Shown: piece by piece, positions 36,361 to 47,100 of the stretch
How positions within the stretch are numbered: position 1 is the first letter of the stretch
How the letters are laid out: each line of letters begins with the position of its first letter
Source of the DNA: Gavia stellata
Lineage: Eukaryota; Chordata; Aves; Gaviiformes; Gaviidae
Assembly (NCBI RefSeq): GCF_030936135.1
Contig: NC_082618.1
Location: 5,677,034-5,741,033, forward strand
DNA: 64,000 nucleotides
Direction: 5' to 3'
Position numbers and translations under genes: made by a program
The notes under the pieces: model-generated
Seen by the model: only the letters and a program-made list of their open reading frames with translations
Told to the model about the DNA's origin: nothing
Database searches by the model: none

Positions 36361-39300
36361 TTACTGTTTCACAATTACTTCAGTTGCATGCATTTCCTTA
36401 GATATTCCCTGTCTTCCTGTGGTATGACCTAAGCAGTAAATAGGGTCTTGTTTGAAATGGCACTGCTGCTTTGGCCCTAGCTCTGTGCTGTTTGCAAAAA
36501 TCTGGAGTGAAGTCAGTGGCGAGCCTGCTTGCTATCCATGCCCTCTATCCCAGACTTGCAGACTTGTCCCCTGCTCCTCTCTTATTTCCCTCTGAGGCTG
36601 TAGTCCTGTGTTGCCTGTGTTCCCTGCTACGTGTGCTTTGGTGTGCCCTGCAGCCTTCACGAGGAGCAGGCAGATGGCAGTGTGTTCTCATGCTGCCAAG
36701 GAGCATATTGTATCCAGGCCAGGATAGCTCCAAAACCAAGGTGGGATGGCTTAAAAAAAAAAAAAAAAGGTAATTTGCTACATATTGCTGTACCTTTTAA
36801 CTGCTGCTTTTGAAGTGTGGGTGCTAGCAAACAAGTGTGTGCAGCCATTTCATCTTTGAGATAAGATGCAGGTGAGGTTCAGCAGACACACTGTAAGCAT
36901 TTGGGGTTCAGCACTGATGCCAAGGTTTGAAGAAACAAGGGAGGTTAATTATCACTCCTCCTCAGAATAGGCTGCTCTGCACGCTGCAGAGCTGAGTTGG
37001 TGGGAATCTTTGAGAAGCCAGCACTGCCACAGTCAGCTTGTGTCCAGTCTTTCCATCACAAGCCTTTAAGAGAGAACATCCAGTTGTCCAGTACTCCGGT
37101 GGGCAAAATACTACAAATGCAAGTTCTCAGGGTCTGTAGTTAAAATCTTGATAACGAGGCACACAGCTGCACAGTATCCATGGCCTCTCACAAAGAAATG
37201 AACAAAACCAGCTTTTGCTAATGTTTGTAAGCCAACTCCCTAGCTCGGTGTACATTCATGGTCATGGTAACGGTAAGTTCAAATCGGCCATTACCCGTGG
37301 CTGTAAATGTAATAACTATGCTGTGCCTTTTTAAGGTTTCTCCTGGAAAGCACGGATACTGTCGCTGCTCTGTCAGACAAGGCATTTGTCATGAATTCTG
37401 GACGGCTTGTTCCTCTTAAAACAGTGGAATCTGAGGTATTAGTGACATTAGAGAATTTAATGTATGGGTGAGGCTTTAGAAAGGCAAATTGTAGACAAAT
37501 TCAGTATCTGTTGTTTTGCTTAAAATTTAAGATCTGAGGCTTGATACTCCTAATTTGGTTCTACCAAAAATGAGCCGGGCTAGAAAAGTTTGAGTATTTA
37601 TCATCTTTAAGCTAGCGTCATGATTTTTGAGTGAAGCAGGCTAGAGGGTGCTCTTGTACGTAGCTGCATTGGCAGATCTGTGGGAATGGTGGCTGCTGGA
37701 CGGGTGGAAGAGGAAAGCAGTGATAAGCAGCTGAGAACAGAATGGGATGTGTTGCTGCCTCAGGTTTCTTCCCCAACACGGCTGCGCTGGCACGTTGCGC
37801 TGCGCGAACACCTCCTTGGGGCTGCACCGTGAGCCCTCAAAGCTGCGCAGGGAGAGGTAGGAATGGCTGAGCTGAGCAAAGCGCAGGCAGGACTTGTGTG
37901 GTCCCACCGGTTCCCTGGTGGGGCTCTCGCCTTTTCCCTCCTGGGGAAAGGAATGGTGGTTGACAAAGCTGGTGCTTTCAGTATTGGGAGCAACGGTTCT
38001 AGCTCCCTTTAATGCCGATTCAACTTCCAACCCTGCTTTCTCCCCCAGGCTAAGAGCACTTCTGTCTTTAAACAGTCACTATCCAGCTGGATTACTAAGT
38101 AGACCAGTATTCAAGTAACCCACAAAACTGCTGGAGCTGTCACCACCTTCACAGCTTTTCCAGCCTGGCAACGTCTGTTTTGTTTATGTTCTATTCTGCA
38201 TCAGGGCAAAACACAACCTGTGTTCTTACATGTTTTTTAAGATGGTGAAGGCAACTTCTTCACCAGCTGTCTTGTCTTACAGAAAACTAGCAGGTCAGAC
38301 AAAGAAAGGGAGGTACTAGTTTGATGGCATGTAAGTGTTTTAGTTGCTTTTGGTGTAGAGAGAGTTAAATTAGTTCAGAGTCCTGGGAAGTGATGTTTTG
38401 TGAAAGATGTAAACCCAGGTGACGGTTTAATTATGTCATTGCCCTCCAACTGTTTCTGGTAAGTCCTTTAGCACCCCAGTTTTTCTCAGCAACTGCCTAA
38501 AGTTCAGAAGGGTAAACTTTAATGAGGTTAAAAGAAAAGTGAATAGCTTAAAAGAAAAAAAGTCAGTAACTGGTATTTTAAGGATTGAATTAATTTTAGC
38601 TCTTGCTGACATGGTAACTTTTGCTGTTAACTTCTTGCACTCTTGTTAAGCAGACTGCACTTTTAAATACAGGGCCTTACAGTCATGCTAGGAATATTCC
38701 TGCATTTAGTTAGATAAACTGAGCAGGTTGCATATTTAAGTCAGCACTGCTGGCACTGCGACTAGCTGATCCTGTGCCTAGGGATTTACTCGTAGTACTA
38801 TGCAAATAAAATGCTATACTAATGGTCAGCACTGTTCATGAGAAGGCTCGGGGTTTTACAGATACTAGAATTGCTGCTTTTTTTTTAAACAGGTGAGGAA
38901 GGTGTGTGTTGACAATCTTTTAACAGACCAACAGCTGAATCAAAAATAAAAGGCACATCACATGAATCCTGCTTTGAATTTATTTTCAGTAGGTGCTCTG
39001 TGAGCATGCAGTAAGACTTTATGTAATAAAATTGCAAAGTAAGGAGAGACAGGGCTCCAGGTCTGTCAGGAGGTGGAAAACCCAGAGAGGCTCTATCCCA
39101 GCAGAAGGAGCAGTTTGGGTTGTCTGAGCTGGGAACTGAGCTATGCTCTGCTTCCTTCATCTCTTTTTATGATCTATCCTCCAATACATTTTCTAAGCAG
39201 CGGGGTTTAGTTTTGGAAATCAGTCCTGTATGGAATGCTGGTGGTTTATTTATAAAAACACATCTAGCACTTGCCAAGCTCAACAATGACTTTATGGAGA

Positions 39301-42300
39301 AAAGCAGAACAGAGGGATGCCAATGTAGAAGAGGCATATGATCATTACAGAGCTGAAATGCAACAGAAATAGCTAAACAATTTGAGACAGCCAAATAATT
39401 TCCGCACTGGCTCTATACAGCCAAACCCACCTCGCCCTAAGAAGCAATGCAACTTACTAAGTTGCTCAAATACCACAGTCCTAGAGAGAGATATGGAAGC
39501 TGTGACTGAAGCCAATAGCCTGAGTCTTCGGGTGTTTGAGGCCAGGATTCAGCCAGTGCTGCTTTGCCTAATCTAGAAATGATGACTCCCATTTCCAGGG
39601 TAACAAAGAGCTCGTGTGACGTTGTCCCCAGTAGATGATGATGCTAATACTGCTGTAGAAATTGCTTGTAAAGCCGTTGTAATAGAACACAGCTGTCAGA
39701 ACGCACCCGAGGTTGCAGAAGGGCTTAGAAGTCCACTTTTCATACTAATCTGATGTCTGCTGGAACTCGGGTGGCACCTGGATCCTAGAAAGAAGGGTGT
39801 GTGGTTCTAGCTGTCCTCTGAGCAGATAACCGGTGAGATTCAGTCAAACTGCTCCAGCAAATGCAGCGCAACTTGCGCTGATGTATTTGTAGGAGGGCTC
39901 GTCAGCTGGATGCAGCCTCCCTTGACCTCACCAGCTTCCCAGGAACCCTGCACACGAAAGGTAAAGCCAAGGAAAGTACGTATGGATTTTTCATTTTCTT
40001 TTTTTCCCTAAGCACCCTTCTGATAAGCATCTTCCTGGCGCTGTTTAAGACAGGATACTGGACTAGACAGACTTATCTAACACATTAAGAACAGGGGAAG
40101 TCCTTTCACTTGTCAGAACTTAACTGTGCGCAGAGGAAGTGGCCAAGAAAACTGTGTCTAAGCAGAAAAGCTTTACCCTTGTGACAGCCAGAGCCAGGGG
40201 AGCATAAGCTTCTTGGGCCTTTTTAAAGAATTTGACTCTTGCAGGCTAGGGTTGCTGCCCATGTCCGAGGGCAGGAGGGAAAGCTGTGGCTGTGCCCGTC
40301 TGATCTGAGCTGAAGTGGTCCCAGACCTGGCCGCCTTTCAGCCGCAGGGTTAATAATTTCAGCGTTGCCTGACGTGGCTCCCAGCGAGCCATCCTACTGC
40401 TCCCCAGCTGCTGCAACTGTTGTTGAGCAGCAAACATTTGAAGAATGACTGTTCTCCCGAGGCGGTGTCTCGAGTGGATGAAATGGAACAACTTGAACGT
40501 GTTCTTAGCGCAAGGCATTAAAGATTTTTAACCGGCAGTTCTTGCGCATCACATCCATCCTGGGTAGAAACTGCCACAGAGGAGTAATGGTGTTGCTATT
40601 TGCTTATCAGTTGCGGTAAACATTAAAAGCTGCTCCGAGAAATATCACGTCACTAAAGTGCTGTTTCATAATGTTAGTTTATAAACTCCTCTCGGAGCTC
40701 ACCTCTGCTGGAAGCAGGCGGTGATTCACGGGCGGTCCAGCTCTTCGCTCTGCAATGCCCAACCACGCTGCACCCGCATCGACAAACAAGCCTGATTCCA
40801 GACTCCGTGCCTGTGATAACAGCACTTAGTTCTCCGTGACATTTCCAGGTTAATACCATCCCTGGAGGGGTTCAAGGAACGTGTGGATGAGGCATTGTGG
40901 ACGTGGTTTAATGGGCATGGTGGGGTTAGTTGATGGTTGGACTTGATCTTGCAGGTCTTTTCCAACCGTAGTGATTCTGTGATTCTGTAATATGCTAATG
41001 GTATTAATCAGGAACCCTCTGGGTCTCCACGTTCAAGCTGTGGAGGCATCTTAGGAAAGGGTTTTGAAATCAAGCTAGCTGGCTGCAGTGAGACCTTTTG
41101 TGTTAAATGTGAGGGAGGTGGGATTTTGTCTAGAAACCCAAGAAATCAGGAATGTTTAGGTAACCAGAGCTGGTGTGGATCTCTTTCTCATGCTCTTCTG
41201 AGAATGGTTTGGGGTTTTTTTTTTTTAGTAAAACTTTGTCAGCTGTTTGCCATAGGCTTAACTTTTCAGGTTTGTTTTGGGGTAGAAGTTACAAGGATTC
41301 AAACTCTTTCTTCCGTCCCATTTCTGAGTTTTTACCTAAAGCTGAAGGAGTTGGAAATCTGTTCACCTTTCCACACGACGGCTTTTCTCTTCCTGATACC
41401 ATTCTGATTACAGCAGCTGGATAAACATCTTTATACTCCGAGCCAAAAGTCTGCGGAGAACTGTGATTTGGCATCTCCAAGGCTGGGCTGAATTCTTCTC
41501 CGTCTGAATGCCAAAAACCCTAAGGACTAATGCAGCAGCCCTGGGAAATGCCAGGTCGGGAAGCTGGCTGCTCCGGGGGCTGCAGGTGCCCTCCCAGACG
41601 CTTCCCCACATTACAATGAGCAGAGGAGGGAGTTTCCTGCTCTTGCTGGAGCCCAGCCAGTCACTTTCTCATCATCCATATTCTTAAGTGGAAGAGCAGA
41701 TGGATCAGTTGCTTCCTAGATACGAACCAAACACGGATGCGTTTGCAGACAGAGCTGCTCTTGTTTTGAAAGGAAGCGTTGGGCCGACCTGCGCGCGGAG
41801 CGGCCGGCCCTTGCGTCTCCGTAGCAAGGCTGAGTATTCCCCTTGCACCAGCCCCTTACGGCGCGCCAGGCCCCCCCCGCAGCCCATCGGTCAGCGCTTA
41901 CTGGCCCAGCTGTGACCTTCCTCGTTTCTCCCATCCGTATATTTCTCCCCGTGGCTCAGCGACTTCCTTATTTTGCCATGTTATGCGGATCCTTTGCTCT
42001 CTCCTTCGAATCCCGCTGGCCTTCCCTACATGCTAATCCCTGTCCAGCTGGAAAGCAATGATGTGTTACAGGATCCCTGCGGATCCCTTCAAGCTGCACT
42101 CAACAGATGCTCCTGTAACTTCAGATTTTGGCGTGATTTAAAAGAAGAGGAAGAGGCCTGTGAGCTTTAAAATAGGTGTGTGGTTGAAGCTGGCATGAAA
42201 ACAAAAGCAGATATAAGTCACATCCTATTTTTTCCCCCAAACCAAAGCAGAATCAAAACATCCTTTTGCTTTAGTTAAATTAAAACAAAATAGTTAAACA

Positions 42301-43250
42301 AAATACTGCAGAGAGTAAACAGAGCTGTTAACTTGACACTGGGAACTGCGAGATCATTGGCTGCGTATGAGTTGCGGGAGAGCTGCACCACTGACTCGAG
42401 TTGCGGGAGAGCTGCAACACTGACTTGCGTGCATCAGGTTGCCTCGGGTGGTAAATAGCCCCTCATTGTCCCTGGCTGGCCAAGCCCCACGCCTGGGAGG
42501 GAAATTTAAGCATAAACAGTGCAAACCACCAACCCTGAGTGGGGATTTATTTGTAAAACTTGAGATTGTGCTGTTCTTACACGTGGGGTTGGTTTTCCCA
42601 GGGCCCTGAAGAGGGGTAGCGTTGCTCATCCAGCCTCCTGCATTGCTGTGCTTGTGGCTAGTGCTGGCCGCGTCCAAGCCCTCGTCCGCTCTGCATCCGC
42701 GTGGTCTGGACCACAGATGTACACAGGTTTAGGAAAAGCTGCACTTGCTTTCTCCTTCTCTTTCCTCCAGCTTCAAAATGGGCAGAGCCCAGGCCTAGCC
42801 CCCCTGGCTAGCGGGAGTTTTGTCCCAGCACCATAACCCACCCGTGCTCTGCTCCCTGTCCAGCCCGGAGAGATGGCACCCGCAGCGAGATGCATCCTGA
42901 CACGGCCACCGTCTGTGTCCTGCTCTGCAATAGGTGGGGTGAGTCAGTGATACCCAGCAAACCTCACAGCGGAGCAGATGCTGTGCAGGGGAGACCAAGA
43001 AGGATCCATTCTCGGTGCTACGCTGGGGCGACTGGGTGCGGGGTGAGTCCATGGGGCAGCTCTCCCAGCCTCTCCCTAAGGCTGGGGATGGGGCTGCGGT
43101 GGCCTGAAGAGCCGGAGGGGAATGTGTCCCAATGGCACAGCTGTCCCCTTGCCCTGAGCGCAGCTCTCCTTCCCCTCGCTCACGAGCTGTATGTGTGTGT
43201 GCGAGAGAGGGGTGGGGAGGGAAGGGGCATCGCCCTGCTGGGACCGGGGG
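36361..43250. other. Intergenic sequence between TAF15 and MMP28
   Basis: I recognised no exon on either strand. There is a 16-base A-run at about 36751-36767, a short CR1 3' end at 40849-40989 and a small GC-rich patch near 41780-41900. Open frames here are short and resemble nothing known. Confidence 0.65.
40849..40989 (+). mobile_element. CR1 LINE 3' end, short truncated copy
   Basis: Contains the CR1 tail words ggttcaaggaacgtgtgga, ggttggacttgatcttgcag, gtcttttccaacc and the gattctgtgattctg terminal repeat. It is 5'-truncated as usual for CR1. Confidence 0.92.
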
Positions 43251-43255
43251 TGGAG

Positions 43256-43706
43256 AGCGTGTCCGGAGAAGGGCGACGGAGCTGGTGAGGGGTCTGGAGC
43301 ACAAGTGATGAGGAGCGGCTGAGGGAGCTGGGGTTGTTCAGTCTGGAGAAGAGGAGGCTGAGGGGAGACCTCATCGCTCTCTACAACGACCTGAAAGGGG
43401 GTTGTGGGGAGGTGGGTGTTGGTCTCTTCTCCCATGTAACTAGCGACAGGACGAGAGGAAATGGCCTCAAGTTGCGCCAGGGGAAGTTTAGACTGGATAT
43501 TAGGAAAAACTTCTTCACTGAGAGAGTGGTGAGACACTGGAATAAACTGCTCAGGGAGGTGGTGGAGTCCCCATCCCCGGAGGTGTTCAAGGAACGTGTG
43601 GACGTGGCACTGTGGGACATGGTTAGTGGCCATGGTGGGGTTGGGGTGACAGTCGGACCTGACGATCTTGCAGGTCTTTCCCAGCCGCAGTGACTCTGAG
43701 AATCTG
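43256..43706 (+). mobile_element. CR1 LINE 3' end, about 450 bp, near MMP28 start
   Basis: Strong CR1 phrases run in order: gagcggctgagggagctggg, ttcagtctggagaagaggag, ctctctacaacgacctgaaa, aacttcttcactgagagagt, ggtgttcaaggaacgtgtgg and gatcttgcaggtctttccca. The copy is 5'-truncated and ends about 340 bases before the MMP28 start codon. Confidence 0.95.
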
Positions 43707-43721
43707 TCCCGAGAGTGCCCA

Positions 43722-43826
43722 GGGGATGATGTCTGCCGCACAGGGGATGATGCCTGCCGCACAGGGGATGATGCCTGCCGCACAGGGGATGATGCCTGCC
43801 GTACAGGGGATGATGCCTGCCGTACA
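43722..43826 (+). repeat. 21-bp tandem repeat, 5 units, upstream of MMP28
   Basis: Five consecutive copies of ggggatgatgcctgccgcac plus a final a, differing at one or two bases. They follow the CR1 end directly and precede the MMP28 CpG island. Each unit carries two ATGs in one frame. Confidence 0.95.
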
Positions 43827-43829
43827 GGG

Positions 43830-44048
43830 GAGGGGAGGGGGCGCTGGGGCTGTGTGCGCACAGCGGGTGGGCCCGGAGCAGCGTGCGCTCTCCGTGCGGG
43901 GGGAGCACCCGCCGCCGCCGGCGGGGCCCAGCCCTCGGCCGGGGCTGGGGCGGGCCGGGGCCGCCCCCGGGGCCGGGGCGGGGAGAGGCGAGCCGGGGCC
44001 GCGCCGCCCGGTGCCGATCCGTGCGGAGGGGAGCGGAGCGCAGCCGGC
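43830..44048 (+). promoter_or_regulatory. MMP28: MMP28 CpG-island promoter and probable 5'UTR
   Basis: Very CpG- and GC-rich sequence with repeated ggggc and gccgccg words and GC boxes lies directly upstream of the ATG. No TATA box is evident. The transcription start cannot be placed from sequence. Confidence 0.65.
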
Positions 44049-44150
44049 ATGGGAGCGCGGGCGGGCGGGGCGCTGCGGGCCGCCCTGGCGCTGGGGCTGC
44101 TGGCGGCGGCGCAGCCCGGACCGGCCGCTCGGCAGCGGCGGGAGGCGGAG
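44049..44150 (+). CDS. MMP28: MMP28 coding exon 1 (signal peptide)
   Basis: Encodes residues 1-34: a short Arg-containing start, a long Ala/Leu hydrophobic run, then RQRREAE. Ends in phase 0 at donor GTAGGA. The signal peptide is clear, but the sequence itself is poorly conserved. Confidence 0.88.
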
Positions 44151-47100
44151 GTAGGACCGGCACCGGCACCGGCACCGGGGCGCGGGGGGGGCCGGGCCGG
44201 GCGGGGGCTGGGAGCCGCCACCCGCCGTCCTGCGCCCGGCCGTGGCGGGGTGTGCGTGTCCCGGGTGTGCCCATCCATAGGGGTGTGCCCATCCATAGGG
44301 GTGTGCCTGCCCTAGGTGTGCCCATGCCATAGGGGTGTGCCCATGCCATAGGGGTACGCATCCCATAGGGGTGTGCCCATCCCATAGCGTGTGCCCATCC
44401 CATAGGTGTGTGGCCATCCATAGGTGTGCCCATCCATAGGTGTGCCCATCCATAGGTGTGTGCCTGCCCTACATGTGCCCATCCATAGGTGTGTGCCTGC
44501 CCTACGTGTGCCCATCCATAGATGTGTCCATCCCATAGGTGTGTGCCAGTCTTAGGTGTGCCCATCCATAGGAGTGTGCCCATCCATAGGGGTGTGCCCA
44601 CCCTAGGTATGCCCATGCCATAGGGGTGTGCATCCCATAGGGGTGTGCCTATCCCATAGAGGTGCGCATGCCATAGGTGTGTGCCCATCCATAGGTGTAT
44701 GCCCGCCCTAGGTGTGCCCATCCCATAGGGGTGTGCCCATCCCATAGGTGTGCCCATCCATAGGTGTGTGCCTGCCCTACATGTGCCCATCCATAGGTGT
44801 GCCCATCCCATAGGGGTGTGCCCATCCCATAGGTGTGCCCATCCATAGGTATGTCCATCCCATAGGTGTGTGCCAGCCCTAGGTGTGCCCATCCCATAGG
44901 GGTGTGCCCATCCCATAGGTGTGCCCATCCATAGGTGTGTGCCTGCCCTAGGTGTGCCCATCCCATAGGGGTGTGCCCACCCCATAGGTGTGTGCATGCG
45001 CGCCCGAGGTACGTCCACAGCACAGATGCATGCCTATGAGCACCCGACACGTGTGCGTCCACACTACAGCCGTGCGCCATGGATGCCCGATGTGTGTGCA
45101 TGGCACAGGCGTGCGCCTGGGGATGGTGAGGGTGGGCCCTGCGTGCCGCGGGCGTGTGCGTGCCAGCCACAGCTTTGTGCCCGTGTGCGCTGGTGGTGCA
45201 TCCACGCAGGAGGTGTGTGCGCGCATGGCGCAGGCGTACGGCCGTGCCTGCTGGAGATGGGCCCGTACTATAGGTTTGTGCTTGCAGTGCCAAGGCGTGT
45301 GCCCACGCATGCTGTATGTGGAGGGGTGTCCCTACAGGTGATGTACATCTGCAAATACCCCCCCCCCCATATAGCTCTGACAACAATAGAAGTCTCGCAC
45401 TAGGAAACCTTCCCATCTCCCGGCAAATCAGGATGGGACAAAAGCCAGGCTTTCCCTTATCCTGCCTCTCACCAGGGCTGTCCCCATCGCCTCTGTTTGG
45501 ATTTCTTCTGTTTGTCCTCGTATCATTGTCACGCCATGCCGCCATCCGTTCCTCTTTGTTTTGGGAGGACAAGGTACGAGATTTGAACAAAGGTTCACGT
45601 TGGGAATTTTTTTTTTTTCTTGTTTAGGCATCGATCTAGTGTACGGTTGCACAGATGCTTGATTTTAAAACCTCAGCAAGTCCTGGTGGATTAATCGGGA
45701 TTTTCCACATGCTCTAAGATGAAAAGTGCACATAAGTGCTCTGAGGCTTCTTTCAATGCTCAGGCTTCTTATGCTGGGAGATGCTGTTTCAAAGAGGTGA
45801 TTGATATGTGTGCTTGTCCCAGTGTGCACAAACCTCAGCCCATACACCCCCCATGGCACCTGGAGAAAAATATAAATCTGCAGAATTCTTAATGCTCAGA
45901 AAATCAATAATTTAAAATTCACTTTAAAAAGAAAACCAGCTCATTGGGGGTGAGAGCTTTAAAAGGTCCGATCTGCCTTTTGATTCCTCACTGGTGACTT
46001 CTGAGAACCTTTCCCCTGAAGCCTCAGAGCAGGTCCCGGGATCGTGGCAGATCCCAGGCGAGGGGCGCTGGGCAGGGGACTTTCCTGTCTCCCTGCCTCA
46101 GTTTCCCCAGTGCGATGTGCTGCGCTGGCCAGGGACTTTGGAACAATATATACAATGGAAATGCATAGGGACTGTGGTAAGTGAGCTTGCCTAAATTGAG
46201 AGTTAATTTTGCTTTTAAGAGGAAGCTGAAATTCTCACATAACATCAAATAGTTCTAGTTACTTGTGGCTTTCAGACCACTGCCAGGCTTTGCTTCTAAA
46301 GCTTTTGTTATTGCTTTTAAAATAGCCAAAGTTATCAACACTGGGTTGTGTAAACTTAGATGCAAAAGTCTGAGAAAATGTCCAGTTGTGTTATTTTCCT
46401 GGCTCGTGCCCGTGTTTTCACTGTATTTGTATCAATTTCAGCTCCAAAAAAAAAAAAGAGAAGAGTTTGGAAATTTAATTTGAAACATCTTGTTATCTGC
46501 GGGCTCCAGATAGGAGAAGGTCCGATGCTAGATAGCATGTAGTTTGGCAGACCTGGTTTCTGGCTGGGTTGTGCTCAGGACAGCAGTTGGCTGTGCGGTA
46601 ATGCCCGAGTCTCCCTGATCCCGGGGGAACTGTGTAAAATACATGGCACGTGAGACCTCACTCCGTGCTGGGAGTGAAGAGCGTGGCCGAGCGCTGGCGG
46701 TGCTAAGGACAAAGGACGATAAAGTCCCTGTAGTGATTTGTGTGAGAAGCTGCAGGTCTGTTGTGATGGGAAGAAAAAAATGGTTAGAAATTTGAGAAAA
46801 GCAGGGAATGGAAATGGAGAGCGAGACTAAGGGACTGAGACATTCTCATTTTGGATATTTTTTTTAATGTTTTTTTTCCATCCTGCCCTTCCTCTCCCTC
46901 TCTTGCAGTGGCATTTGGCCTCTGACTTTTCCCCCTCGGCAACCCAAGGGCTCACATTTAGCGTAGGCTCTGAGCCGTATTTGCGCTGAGAAACGCTCCG
47001 GTGTCCGGATGAGCTCCTTTACGGAGCGGGCAGCCAGTTGGGACGCTGGATGCCGAGCGCAGCCTGGCCGGAGCGAGGCTCTCTGGGTACCACCCAGCAC

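Noticed and set aside
43076-44296. Minus-strand open frame of about 406 codons
   Set aside because: It crosses a CR1 copy, a tandem repeat and a CpG island, and is antisense to MMP28 exon 1.
43381-45018. Open frame of about 545 codons on the minus strand over the MMP28 minisatellite
   Set aside because: It is made by the repeat and antisense to the CR1, the promoter and MMP28 exon 1; the product is repetitive low complexity (WAHLWMGTP-like) with no known domain.
44649-45590. Minus-strand open frame of about 313 codons
   Set aside because: It again runs through the same tandem repeat and its diverged flank, with no splice or domain support.
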